NCBI GenBank assembly: GCA_040004035.1
Contig: JAMPLN010000015.1
Source: Microcoleus vaginatus_C
GTDB taxonomy: Bacteria > Cyanobacteriota > Cyanobacteriia > Cyanobacteriales > Microcoleaceae
Strand: one strand, 5' to 3'
DNA: 64,000 bases
The position numbers were made by a program, and so were the translations under genes. The notes beneath the pieces were generated by a model. That model ran no database searches and was not told the origin of the DNA. It saw only the letters and a program-made list of their open reading frames with translations. Position 1 is the stretch's first letter. Each line of letters begins with the position of its first letter. Shown piece by piece: positions 44,346 through 53,208 of this stretch.

Positions 44346-45308
44346 ATGGATAAAGCAATTACAGAAAATCACGCTCAGTCGGGCAGAGAAATTTATCAAA
44401 GGATTTCCAACAACATTCAAAAAGTGGTGAAAGGGCAATCAGCAGCAATCAGGAAATTGCTGTCAGCCTTTGTGAGTGGCGGGCACGTCCTCCTAGAAGA
44501 TTATCCCGGTACAGGTAAAACTACCCTAGCTAAAGCCCTAGCCTTATCTGTCGATGTCACCTTTAAACGCATTCAATTTACACCTGACCTTTTGCCATCC
44601 GATATCTTGGGCATATCCATGCTCGACCCCAATCAACGCACGTTCCATTTCCACGAAGGGCCTATTTTTGCTAATATTGTCTTGGCTGACGAAATCAATC
44701 GTTCATCACCGCGAACCCAATCAGCCCTCCTAGAAGCAATGGCAGAATTTCAAGTCAGCATTGACGGAAATTTACGCAAACTTAAAGACCCATTTTTTGT
44801 CATTGCTACTCAAAATCCAGTAGAATCTCGTGGCACTTATCCACTTCCTGAAGCCCAAATGGATCGCTTTGCAGTTCAATTTAGTCTAGGATACATCTCG
44901 CCAGAAGACGAAGTTAACCTGCTCGGAGACCAAATCCATCAACATCCTATTGATACACTTCAAACCTGCGTTAATTTAGAGGATTTAATTAGCTTAAAAC
45001 AGCAGGTAAAGCAAATTAGAATTAGTGAAGAATTGAAACGTTACCTCGTAGATATCGTGAATGCAACTCGCTCAGCCGAAGGCGTACAACTAGGGGCGAG
45101 TCCCAGAGCTTCCATAGCTTTAATGAAAGTTGCTCAAGCATTAGCTTTGTTCGATGGCTATGAGTTTGTTACCCCAGAACATATTCAAGAACAGGCGGTA
45201 TCAGTCATCGCTCATCGCCTAGTAATGGAACCTCAAGCGCGTTTTTCTGGTAGAATGGCCCCAGGTGTGGTGGAAGAAATTATCAAATCTATTCCTGTAC
45301 CCGCCTAA
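44346..45308 (+). CDS. MoxR-family AAA+ ATPase
   Basis: Chaperone-like AAA+ ATPase. It has Walker A LLEDYPGTGKTTLAKAL (about residues 42-58), Walker B IVLADEINRSSPRTQSALLE and the MoxR-specific ATQNPVESRGTYPLPEAQMDRF block. MoxR proteins are typically coupled with DUF58 and transglutaminase genes, as here (4 and then -4 bases). The complex probably remodels or activates a membrane or periplasmic protein. The substrate is unknown. Confidence 0.93.
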   Translation: MDKAITENHAQSGREIYQRISNNIQKVVKGQSAAIRKLLSAFVSGGHVLLEDYPGTGKTTLAKALALSVDVTFKRIQFTPDLLPSDILGISMLDPNQRTFHFHEGPIFANIVLADEINRSSPRTQSALLEAMAEFQVSIDGNLRKLKDPFFVIATQNPVESRGTYPLPEAQMDRFAVQFSLGYISPEDEVNLLGDQIHQHPIDTLQTCVNLEDLISLKQQVKQIRISEELKRYLVDIVNATRSAEGVQLGASPRASIALMKVAQALALFDGYEFVTPEHIQEQAVSVIAHRLVMEPQARFSGRMAPGVVEEIIKSIPVPA

Positions 45309-45311
45309 CAA

Positions 45312-46664
45312 ATGAAACGTTTTTTCTACGCTATTTTTCGCTTCGGTGCGCGTGTAAATCGCTCGCGAAAAAAGCGATTGACCAACAATGGGTTAGCAGT
45401 GCTTAGCTGCACGCTTTTAGCGGGAATTTTAGGATTAGATACTAATCAGACTGTGACTTATCAAATTTTTACTTTCCTGTTGTCAATTATAGGAATAGCC
45501 ATAATTTTTAGTAAATTTTTTCGCTTCCGCTTCAATGCAGTACGGTTCTTACCAAAGTTTGCAACTGTTGGAGTCACTTTAAAATACCGTATACTCCTTC
45601 ATAACAAAACTAGCCACAGTCAAAATAACCTGAAATTGTGGGAAAATTTTGCCGACACCTACCCAAGCTTTCAAGAATTTATAGAAACACCTGAACCCGG
45701 TGAAGAACAGCGCACTTCATTGGATAAATACTTCGGCTATTATCGTTGGCTGTGGCTGATTGATAGAAAACAATGCGCCACAGCTAAAGCCATAGAATTG
45801 CCTCCTATTCCACCCAATAGCAAAACAGAAGTGGTAGGTGAAATTACGCCGTCCTGCAGAGGTGTTATCCGCCTCAGTGGTCTAACAGTTACTAGGTCAG
45901 ATCCTTTTGGGATTTGGAATGCTTGTAAAACAATTTCCTTGCCCCAATCTATGTTAATTTTACCCAAACTATATCATTTACCACCTATTCAGCTTCCTGG
46001 CTCAAGAAGATATCAATCAGGTGGCGTAACATTAGCTTCATCCGTAGGAGATTCCGAGGAATTTAGGTCTCTGCGGGATTATCGACCGGGAGATCCGCTA
46101 CGCAAAATTCACTGGAAAAGTTGGGCAAAAGCAGGTAAGCCAATGGTCAAAGAAGAACAGGATGAATTTTTTGTGAGGCACGCCCTAATTTTGGATACAT
46201 TTCAAAGTGTAAAATATAGTGAAATTTTAGAAGAGGCAATTTCAATTGCTGCTTCATTATCCTATGAAGTTCAGACTCAAGAATCCTTATTGGATTTGAT
46301 GTTCGTCGTTCAAGAAGCTTATTGTTTTACCTTTGGCAGAGGGCTAAACTCTACTGATAAAATGCTAGAAATTCTCGCCTCCGTAGGTGCCTGTCAGGAT
46401 AAAGATTTTGACTCGCTCACCTCAGTTTTGATGGAAAAAATCTCTCTCATAAGCGGTTGTATTTGTATATTTTTGTGTTGGGACGAACCTCGAAAAAGAT
46501 TAGTAAATTATCTGAGAAGTCGCGGTATCCATACATTAGCTTTAATTTTAACAGCGCGAGACGCTCAATTAGATAGCTTAAATTTAGAGTTGATTAAAGA
46601 TGACTTAACAAGCTGTCATATTTTAAAGCTAGGTCAAATACAAGAGGAGTTAATGAAATTATGA
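45312..46664 (+). CDS. DUF58 domain protein, membrane-anchored
   Basis: 450 residues. Two hydrophobic helices lie near the N-terminus (LAVLSCTLLAGILGL and FTFLLSIIGIAIIF; about residues 28-65). A beta-rich region follows. Then comes the DUF58 signature EEFRSLRDYRPGDPLRKIHWKSWAK (about 255-280) and a vWA-like fold (LILDT...). DUF58 proteins are standard partners of MoxR. The gene starts 3 bases after moxR and overlaps the next gene by 4, so the three are one operon. Confidence 0.92.
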   Translation: MKRFFYAIFRFGARVNRSRKKRLTNNGLAVLSCTLLAGILGLDTNQTVTYQIFTFLLSIIGIAIIFSKFFRFRFNAVRFLPKFATVGVTLKYRILLHNKTSHSQNNLKLWENFADTYPSFQEFIETPEPGEEQRTSLDKYFGYYRWLWLIDRKQCATAKAIELPPIPPNSKTEVVGEITPSCRGVIRLSGLTVTRSDPFGIWNACKTISLPQSMLILPKLYHLPPIQLPGSRRYQSGGVTLASSVGDSEEFRSLRDYRPGDPLRKIHWKSWAKAGKPMVKEEQDEFFVRHALILDTFQSVKYSEILEEAISIAASLSYEVQTQESLLDLMFVVQEAYCFTFGRGLNSTDKMLEILASVGACQDKDFDSLTSVLMEKISLISGCICIFLCWDEPRKRLVNYLRSRGIHTLALILTARDAQLDSLNLELIKDDLTSCHILKLGQIQEELMKL

Positions 46665-48712
46665 AAATGCCAGTGTTTCTTTTGGGTGTTAGTGTAATTT
46701 TTTGGGGCTGGCAGACGGGACTCTGGTTTTTTGCTTTGCCAATTGCTCTGATTTTAGAGGCAGCTAACTGGTTGCCTTATCGGTGGGATTTTTCAGCTAG
46801 TGATTTTAGGCGCATTGCTAATTTTTGCCTGATTTTATTGTGCGGTTTGCTGGTTTATCTCCTGGTTGCCAACCGATCTATTTACTTGATATATAATTTG
46901 TTGCAGTGGCTTCCTGGTGTATTTTTTCCACTGGTAGCTGCTCAGGTATATTCTGTCAAGGAAAGTCTGGATATACGCCTAATGTTTTTGTGGCTAAACA
47001 AAGCAACAAAAAAAGCACCACTTAACCCCTTGATGGTGAATCTAAATTATCCATATTTTATCTGTTGTCTGCTATCCGCTAGTACGGCGAACAGTAGAGA
47101 TATCTCTTTTTATGCTGGGATATTTGCCTTAACCGCTATTGCTTTGTGGTCTGTGAGACCGAAAAATGTTTCATTTATTCTCTGGCTTGGTCTGATGTTA
47201 ATTGCTGGCAGTATAGGATTTATAGGACAGATGGGCCTGCACCAACTTCACCTAGCAGTAGAACAGCAAGCAATCTCATGGCTTAGTCAGGGGAACTCTC
47301 AAGAAACAGATTTTTTGAAAAAACAAACGAACATCGGGTCAGTGGGATTATTAAAACAGTCAAATGAAATTATTTTTAGAGTGGCTTCTGAAGCTAAACA
47401 GCCTCCCCCTCGACTGCTAAGAGAAGCCACTTATAATCGCTACAACTCTTCACTTTGGCTCGCCTTAAATCCTAACTTTGTTCCCGTACAACCAAAGATT
47501 AATGGCACAACTTGGGATTTAGGCGACCAACTACCGAATCCCTCAACGATTACTATTTCGGCTACACTCCCAGGCAACCAAGGTTTATTAAAGCTGCCAG
47601 ATGGAACTTTTAAAATTGACGCATTGCCTGTCAGTCAGATGGAAAAGAATAAATATGGCACAACTAAAGTGGTGGGAAAAGTTGATATGCTGGCTTATCG
47701 AAGCTACTTTAATAATAATTTTTCTGTAGATAGCCAGCCTACAGAAGACGACCTGCAAATACCAAAATCCGAAATGGCGGCACTGAATAAAATCCTCGGT
47801 CAAATGGATACTCAAGGAAAGTCGCCACCAGAAATATTAGATAAAATAGAGTGGTTTTTCATGAAAAATTTCGTGTATTCACTGAAGCTTAGGGGCAAAG
47901 ATAATGATGCTACGCCTCTATCAACATTTTTACTGAACACTCGCTCTGGACATTGTGAATATTTTGCTACTGCTGCGACACTTCTCCTGAGAAAACTCGG
48001 TATTCCAGCCCGTTATGCTGTTGGATATTCGGTTCACGAATTTAGTCCTTTGGAGAACCAATATATTGTAAGAAGTCGCCATGCTCATGCTTGGACTTTG
48101 GCTTATATCGCGGGAAAATGGCAAGCTTTTGATGCTACGCCTTCTGATTGGGAAAGCATGGAGGATGCTGCTGCTCCCCGATGGGCATTTATCTCTGATT
48201 TATGGTCGCTATTGAGTTACAAAATTTTGCTGGGGTTGCGATATTTATCAGGTAGCAATGGATTGAAGTATGGGGGAGTCATCCTGCTGGCATTAATATT
48301 TTTTTGGAGGTGTAATCCTAATTTTAAGAAAACTGTACGCCTTTTCTCTAAGAAACAAAGATGGCTAAAAGCTATTTATAACAAAGATTCGTTGAGTCCG
48401 AAATCGGAATTTTATTTAATCGAACAGGCGTTAAATGAGTCTGGACTGATTCGCCCTCCTTCCGAGTCTTTAAAAAATTGGATCGAGAGGTTAAAAAAAG
48501 AAAAACCGGAATTATCTTGTCTCGAAGAGTTAGCATTGTTGATTGAGATTCATTATTGCGACCGCTTCGATCCAGAAGGAATTAAAGACGCCCAAAAAGC
48601 TGAATTGAAATTGGCAATTAAATCCTGGATCGAGCAATATCGCAGGCAGGCGATCGCCTCAAACTCTCAGGTTAATAAAAGCGGTAAGTCTACTATAGCT
48701 TTTCTCAGGTAG
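46661..48712 (+). CDS. Transglutaminase-like membrane protein (TgpA type)
   Basis: 683 residues. About six N-terminal membrane helices (to ~190) are followed by an extracytoplasmic region with a transglutaminase/papain-like core: Cys432 in TRSGHCEYFATAATLLLR, His476 in RSRHAHAWTLAY, Asp491 in FDATPSDWE. All three catalytic residues are present. One further helix (about 545-560) precedes a cytoplasmic DUF4129-like tail. TgpA-type proteins act in the envelope together with MoxR and DUF58. It overlaps the DUF58 gene by 4 bases. The substrate is unknown. Confidence 0.92.
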   Translation: MKMPVFLLGVSVIFWGWQTGLWFFALPIALILEAANWLPYRWDFSASDFRRIANFCLILLCGLLVYLLVANRSIYLIYNLLQWLPGVFFPLVAAQVYSVKESLDIRLMFLWLNKATKKAPLNPLMVNLNYPYFICCLLSASTANSRDISFYAGIFALTAIALWSVRPKNVSFILWLGLMLIAGSIGFIGQMGLHQLHLAVEQQAISWLSQGNSQETDFLKKQTNIGSVGLLKQSNEIIFRVASEAKQPPPRLLREATYNRYNSSLWLALNPNFVPVQPKINGTTWDLGDQLPNPSTITISATLPGNQGLLKLPDGTFKIDALPVSQMEKNKYGTTKVVGKVDMLAYRSYFNNNFSVDSQPTEDDLQIPKSEMAALNKILGQMDTQGKSPPEILDKIEWFFMKNFVYSLKLRGKDNDATPLSTFLLNTRSGHCEYFATAATLLLRKLGIPARYAVGYSVHEFSPLENQYIVRSRHAHAWTLAYIAGKWQAFDATPSDWESMEDAAAPRWAFISDLWSLLSYKILLGLRYLSGSNGLKYGGVILLALIFFWRCNPNFKKTVRLFSKKQRWLKAIYNKDSLSPKSEFYLIEQALNESGLIRPPSESLKNWIERLKKEKPELSCLEELALLIEIHYCDRFDPEGIKDAQKAELKLAIKSWIEQYRRQAIASNSQVNKSGKSTIAFLR

Positions 48713-48854
48713 ATAATGTACAGATTTAGATTTTAAATTGGGGGATTGAGGATTTTTTAATTGCTTCGTAAATTCCCCAACTATTTAATTATTTAATCTA
48801 AACTTGTACGTTTATTAATTGAGAACCCCTATATATACCTTTTCTAAATCACTT

Positions 48855-49191
48855 GTACAAGACCGTCGGTTATTAGACAAGTCACAATTGCTTTATGCCT
48901 ACTTAAGAGAACAGCCCTATCAGGGTACTTATACAATTAATCTACCCTCCGACCAAGGCATTGGTCGAACAGCAAGAGTGGAAACTAACTCATAATCCAC
49001 TTGTGTGTATGCGGTAGCCTTAAAAAGGGGGACGAAAGAGAAGATTGTTGTCCCCCCGCAACGATTCGGGGAGCGGGTTTTAATCGTTAGACAGAAGACT
49101 CGCACTACATTTGAGGTTAAGTTGACACCAATGGGCATTGTCATGTCCCTACCCGCTGAGCAAATTTTTACTGGTTTTACTTGTTACTAGG
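48855..49191 (+). pseudogene. Relic of a transposase-like gene
   Basis: One frame reads DRRLLDKSQLLYAYLREQP, then QGTYTINLPSDQGIGRTARV, ending in a TAA near 48994. It resembles a segment of IS4-type transposases (from memory). After the TAA the same frame stays open as a 61-codon stretch (KEKIVVPPQRFGERVLIV...KTRTTFEVKLTPMGIVMSLP) that I do not recognise. No start codon or catalytic residues are present. It occupies most of the 670-base gap between the transglutaminase and sigma-factor genes; the remainder (48713-48850, 49192-49383) shows nothing. Confidence 0.42.
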
Positions 49192-49383
49192 CGCTTAGGG
49201 AAAGTAACGCTTCTGGGGCGAGTCAAAGGGTCTATTTTCTCAACCAAGGCTCGGACTCTGGATCTGGGTTCCCAGGCTTTACACCTCGGAACCCGTTAAT
49301 TACAGGAAAAATCAGGACACGGCAGTGCCGTTTCCCTACCTGCCACCTCGTCGAAAAAAAATTTTAAATCCTTTGAACCTTTT

Positions 49384-50031
49384 TTGCGCTCGCCCTGTCT
49401 AAACACTTCAGATAACGAACTGGTGGGGGAGACTTCACAGGTGTTAGCTGTGTCAGCCAATGTTTTAACCGATGACTGTTCCGACTCGGACTTAGTTGCT
49501 GAGTGTCTAAAGGGCGATCGCACTTGCTTTCGCTACCTTTACCAACGCTACCAACACAAAGTCAGGTCAACCCTTTACCAACTCTGCGGCCCGTCACTTC
49601 TTGACGATTTAGCACAAGAAGTATTCCTGCGAGTATGGAAAGGATTGCCCAAACTCAAGCACCAGGAAAACTTTTCTACTTGGCTTTATCGAATCACTTG
49701 GAATGTGGCTTCCGACCAAAGACAAGCATTTGCTAAACAGCATTCTTTTGACTCCCAGCTCCAAAATCAAGAAGTAATGAATGGGGTTATTCTCAAAGAT
49801 AACACATCGGACTTGATGCAGTTGCACTATCAAGATTTAGTGCAGCGGGGACTGGAGCAATTGAGCTTTGAACACCGCAGCGTTTTGGTGCTGCACGACT
49901 TAGAAGACATCCCGCAAAAAGAAGTAGCCCAAATTTTGGGACTGCCTGCAGGAACCGTCAAATCTCGCGTGTTTTATGCCCGAAATGCTGTGCGGCAATT
50001 TTTGCAAAAAGAAGGTGTCAGCGAGCTATGA
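49384..50031 (+). CDS. ECF-type RNA polymerase sigma factor
   Basis: Group 4 (extracytoplasmic function) sigma factor. The region 2 motif (LYQRYQHKVRSTLYQLCG...DDLAQEVFLRVWKGLPKL) and region 4 (LSFEHRSVLVLHDLEDIPQKEVAQILGLPAGTVKSRVFYARNAVRQ) are both clear. The start is uncertain: TTG at 49384 gives 215 aa, but the conserved part begins about 30 residues later (SDSDLVAECLKGD) and no ATG precedes it. GTG at 49441 is an alternative. It overlaps a putative anti-sigma gene by 4 bases. Confidence 0.9.
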   Translation: MRSPCLNTSDNELVGETSQVLAVSANVLTDDCSDSDLVAECLKGDRTCFRYLYQRYQHKVRSTLYQLCGPSLLDDLAQEVFLRVWKGLPKLKHQENFSTWLYRITWNVASDQRQAFAKQHSFDSQLQNQEVMNGVILKDNTSDLMQLHYQDLVQRGLEQLSFEHRSVLVLHDLEDIPQKEVAQILGLPAGTVKSRVFYARNAVRQFLQKEGVSEL

Positions 50032-50474
50032 ATAACCCAAGCAGCGACCAAGAGTTAGTTAATTTCTTGAAGCGACATCGCCCCAATATTCCTGAAGCTG
50101 TACCAGATTTAGAGCAAAAAATTCTAACAGCAATCGAAAGTAATCAGGCGAGTGTTTTCCATGAAACCCACCGCCAAAAAACGCAAGCCTGTGCCTCAGC
50201 TAAGTCTGATGACAGGTTAAAAATATCCTCTGTTTCTAAGTGGGCTTTATCGTCTGCGATTGCTGCTAGCCTGCTAGTTTTTTGGTCGGGCTACCGTCCG
50301 TTCGAGACTGCACAATTGCCAGATAAGGAAACAGCTCAGTTAGAATCATTTTTAGTTACTAACTGGGAGGGCGTACTGCATGATTCTCCCCAAGAAAATA
50401 TGACCGATCGCTCACCAACAGACTGGTTGACTTTCAGCCAGGGTGCTGACAGTGAACCGCCAACAAATAAGTAA
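50028..50474 (+). CDS. Putative membrane anti-sigma factor
   Basis: 148 residues. The N-terminal ~45 are soluble (QELVNFLKRHRPNIPEAVPD), as in anti-sigma ZAS-like domains but without the HxxxCxxC zinc motif. One membrane helix is WALSSAIAASLLVFWSGYRP (about 65-85). The rest is extracytoplasmic. Position (4-base overlap after the ECF sigma gene, before a Spy-like gene) is the main evidence for the function. Family is not otherwise recognised. Confidence 0.68.
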   Translation: MNNPSSDQELVNFLKRHRPNIPEAVPDLEQKILTAIESNQASVFHETHRQKTQACASAKSDDRLKISSVSKWALSSAIAASLLVFWSGYRPFETAQLPDKETAQLESFLVTNWEGVLHDSPQENMTDRSPTDWLTFSQGADSEPPTNK

Positions 50475-50493
50475 TATCAAAGAGGCAATTTTC

Positions 50494-50979
50494 ATGTCAA
50501 TTCGTCGTATTTCTGCCCTAGCCATTTTAATGCTGACTCTCGGCAGCACAGCCGCAGCAATAGCAGTTCCCAATCCCATAGAACCGGAAACAATTGCACA
50601 AAACCAGCGTCCCAATCGACCAGGTGGCAGGGAAGGTGGGATGTTCGAGAAGCTTAATTTAAGCGCAGACCAAAAGCAGCAAATGCAGGCAGTGCGCGAT
50701 CGCTACAAAGACCAAGTTTCCCAGCGGATGCAAGCAGTGCGCCAAGCCAGACAAGAATTGGACACGATGATGTCCGGCACGGCAAATGCCAGCGAAATCC
50801 GTGAAAAACACCGTCAAATAATGGGATTGAGACAGCAGTTTGAAGAGGTGCAATTTGAAATTACACTTGCAATGCGAGAAGTGCTCACTGCCGAACAGCG
50901 GAGCCAATTAGCTCAAATGATGCAACAGCGCCGGCAAACTGTTAAAAACAGGATGCAAAACGGTCAAAAACCGCAGTAA
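50494..50979 (+). CDS. Spy/CpxP-like periplasmic protein
   Basis: 161 residues with a signal peptide (MSIRRISALAILMLTLGSTAAAIA). The mature part is helical with two LTxxQ-type motifs (NLSADQKQQMQ and VLTAEQRSQLAQ), the hallmark of Spy/CpxP chaperone or stress-sensor proteins. The ATG at 50494 is chosen because the signal peptide starts there; the open frame extends back to 50443 into the anti-sigma gene. In CpxP/ZraP systems such a protein feeds back on envelope stress signalling; here it follows a sigma/anti-sigma pair. Confidence 0.9.
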   Translation: MSIRRISALAILMLTLGSTAAAIAVPNPIEPETIAQNQRPNRPGGREGGMFEKLNLSADQKQQMQAVRDRYKDQVSQRMQAVRQARQELDTMMSGTANASEIREKHRQIMGLRQQFEEVQFEITLAMREVLTAEQRSQLAQMMQQRRQTVKNRMQNGQKPQ

Positions 50980-50999
50980 TTGACGAGTAGTTTTGAGTG

Positions 51000-51029
51000 A
51001 ATCGCAGGGTGCTTACGCACTCTGCGATT
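51000..51029 (+). terminator. Hairpin after the Spy-like gene
   Basis: AATCGCAG (51000-51007) pairs with CTGCGATT (51022-51029), and TGC/GCA extends pairing inside. It lies 20 bases past the stop. The following TATTAG is only weakly T-rich. A second small hairpin GCTCCC/GGGAGC follows at about 51041-51057. Confidence 0.6.
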
Positions 51030-51484
51030 TATTAGTTTAAGCTCCCAGATTGGGAGCATCTCAATGAAAGCAGCTAAGCTAGAAATTGGAGTTTTGAGGC
51101 AGGAGGCAGAAGGAAAGAGAAAGAAGAAAGGAGCCATAAGAAGTGTTTTTACCAATATGAGATGCTCCCCCCAGATTCATGGACTAAATCTCAAATCTCA
51201 AATCTCAAATTTCAAACCTACAATCGAATGACCCCTCTAGCTGGGGCGCCAACGTTAGCTTTCGTGCTGGTTGCGTCGCCTAATGTAAAGGTGTGGGTTG
51301 AGATTTTTCCCTCCGGCATGATATCATCAGGCTGCTATATTGGGTTTGTTAGTTGAGATTAGCTTTTAATATAGAATTTACTAAATGAACTGCCGAGAAG
51401 GCAGAAACTACAGAGGCGAGAGAAAGAGCCAATTAGAAATTTATTGATATGAGTACAATTTTCTATTAAACCGGAGCTATTGAG
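51030..51484. other. Gap with heptamer repeat before the ABC importer genes
   Basis: No gene is seen. GAGATGCTCCC at 51158-51169 is complementary to GGGAGCATCTC at 51051-51062, giving a long-range inverted repeat. A 7-bp repeat AAATCTC (three copies and a variant) lies at 51186-51213. The importer promoter probably lies at 51380-51480. Confidence 0.55.
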
Positions 51485-53143
51485 ATGAGATTGTTAAAAT
51501 ACTGGCGTTTAGTTTTATTAAGTCTAGTTTTTGGGATGGCTGTAATTTTATCAAATTGCAGCACCACCTCAAACACGGTTAGCAATAATTCTCCAACTCC
51601 GACAACTCCTGCTGCGGTTCCGGCTGGGGCTTTAGTTTACGGTGCGGGTGGGCCGCCTGTCAATCTGGAACCGGGAAATATTACTGATGGCAATTCGGTG
51701 ATTGTTATCGACCAAATTTACAATCGCTTGACTGATTTTAAACCGGGAACTGTGGAACTTGAGCCGAGTCTCGCTACTGAATGGTCAAGTTCTAAAGATG
51801 GCAAAACTTGGACTTTTAAGTTGCGTTCGGGGGTCAAGTTTCACGACGGTACGGATTTTGACGCGGAAGCTGTAAAGTTTAATGTGGATCGCTGGTGGGA
51901 TACGAACAATCCTAACGGTTATCGAGAATCTGGCAAAACTTATCCAATTTGGAAGAATTTTTTTGGTGGTTTTAAGGGAGATAAAAATTCCCTGGTAAAA
52001 GATGTGGCAGTTGTTGATAAGTCTACGATTAAGTTTGTTTTAAATCAACCTTTTGCTGCTTTTCCCTCGGCGATTGGGTCTGCTTATTTCGGGATGGCGA
52101 GTCCGGCGGCGGTGAAAAAAGCGGGTGCTAAATACGGCACTCCGGGGTCGCTGGCGGTGGGTACGGGGCCTTTTGTGTTTCAGGAATGGCGATCGGGCGA
52201 TCGCATTGTTTTGGAGAAAAATCCGAATTATTGGAAAACTGGCACGCCAAAAGTCAATCAATTGGTATTTCGCTTTGTTGACGACCCGGCGGCGAGACTG
52301 GCTCAGTTGCGAGCAGGACAACTTGATTTTACTGTAGATTTAACGCCGGATCAACTGAAAGAAGTTCAGGGAGATCCTAATTTAGAAACAGTTGTGCGAC
52401 CTTCTTTTAATGTCGGTTATTTAGGGTTAAATCCGACTTACGAACCTTTGTCAAAACCAGAAGTCAGGCGGGCGATCGCCCAAACAATTAACAAGCCAGC
52501 AATAGTCCAAGCTTTCTGGGGAGAACTCGGAAAACATGATTCGCAATTTATCCCCCCTGCGCTGAATTGGGCGGCGTCTGATAAAGTTAAAGATTATGAA
52601 TTTAACCCGCAGCAAGCTAAAGCAATGCTCGCGAAAGCCGGTTATCCGAACGGTTTTGATTTGGATTTGTGGTATATGCCCGTCAGCCGTCCCTATTTTC
52701 CCACGCCGAAGCCGATCGCTGAGGCTTTTGCGGCGGATTTGAGCGCGATCGGGATTCGGGTAAAATTGCTGACAAAGGATTGGTCTGCTTATTTAGCCGA
52801 TCGCCTCAAACCTCCTGGGTTTCAAGCTTTTATGATGGGTTGGAGTGGAGATTATGGCGATCCAGACAATTTTTATTATCCTCACTTCGGGCCGGGTTCC
52901 ACGGGGGATTTGGGAAATTGGAAAAATCCGAAAGTTCTGGAACTTTTGGATCGGGGGAGGGCGAGTGGCCATAAAGCAGCTAGGGCGAAAATTTATGCGG
53001 AAGTAAGCGAGATTTTGCATGGGGAAGCTGTGCGTTTGCCGATCGTACATTCGCAGCCACTTTTAGGGAAACGCAAGAATATTCAAGGTTGGATTCCGAG
53101 TCCTTTGGGGTCGGAGTCTTTTGAGGAAATAAGCAAAAATTGA
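51485..53143 (+). CDS. ABC importer substrate-binding lipoprotein, peptide type (family 5)
   Basis: Periplasmic solute-binding protein of the DppA/OppA/NikA family. The N-terminus is a lipoprotein signal with lipobox LSNC (Cys25). Family blocks are seen: LEPSLATEWSSSKDGKTWTFKLRSGVKFHDGT near residue 95 and NVGYLGLNPTYEPLSKPEVRRAIAQTINK near 310. The C-terminal domain carries GYPNGFDLDLWYMPVSRPY. Substrate could be a peptide, nickel or other small solute. A permease lies 0.6 kb downstream with a kinase gene in between. Confidence 0.92.
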   Translation: MRLLKYWRLVLLSLVFGMAVILSNCSTTSNTVSNNSPTPTTPAAVPAGALVYGAGGPPVNLEPGNITDGNSVIVIDQIYNRLTDFKPGTVELEPSLATEWSSSKDGKTWTFKLRSGVKFHDGTDFDAEAVKFNVDRWWDTNNPNGYRESGKTYPIWKNFFGGFKGDKNSLVKDVAVVDKSTIKFVLNQPFAAFPSAIGSAYFGMASPAAVKKAGAKYGTPGSLAVGTGPFVFQEWRSGDRIVLEKNPNYWKTGTPKVNQLVFRFVDDPAARLAQLRAGQLDFTVDLTPDQLKEVQGDPNLETVVRPSFNVGYLGLNPTYEPLSKPEVRRAIAQTINKPAIVQAFWGELGKHDSQFIPPALNWAASDKVKDYEFNPQQAKAMLAKAGYPNGFDLDLWYMPVSRPYFPTPKPIAEAFAADLSAIGIRVKLLTKDWSAYLADRLKPPGFQAFMMGWSGDYGDPDNFYYPHFGPGSTGDLGNWKNPKVLELLDRGRASGHKAARAKIYAEVSEILHGEAVRLPIVHSQPLLGKRKNIQGWIPSPLGSESFEEISKN

Positions 53144-53208
53144 GAGTTTAGAGCGAGACACCTCTCCTGGGTTCTCATACTTTACATGAATTTACCTTAA
53201 CAAACACT

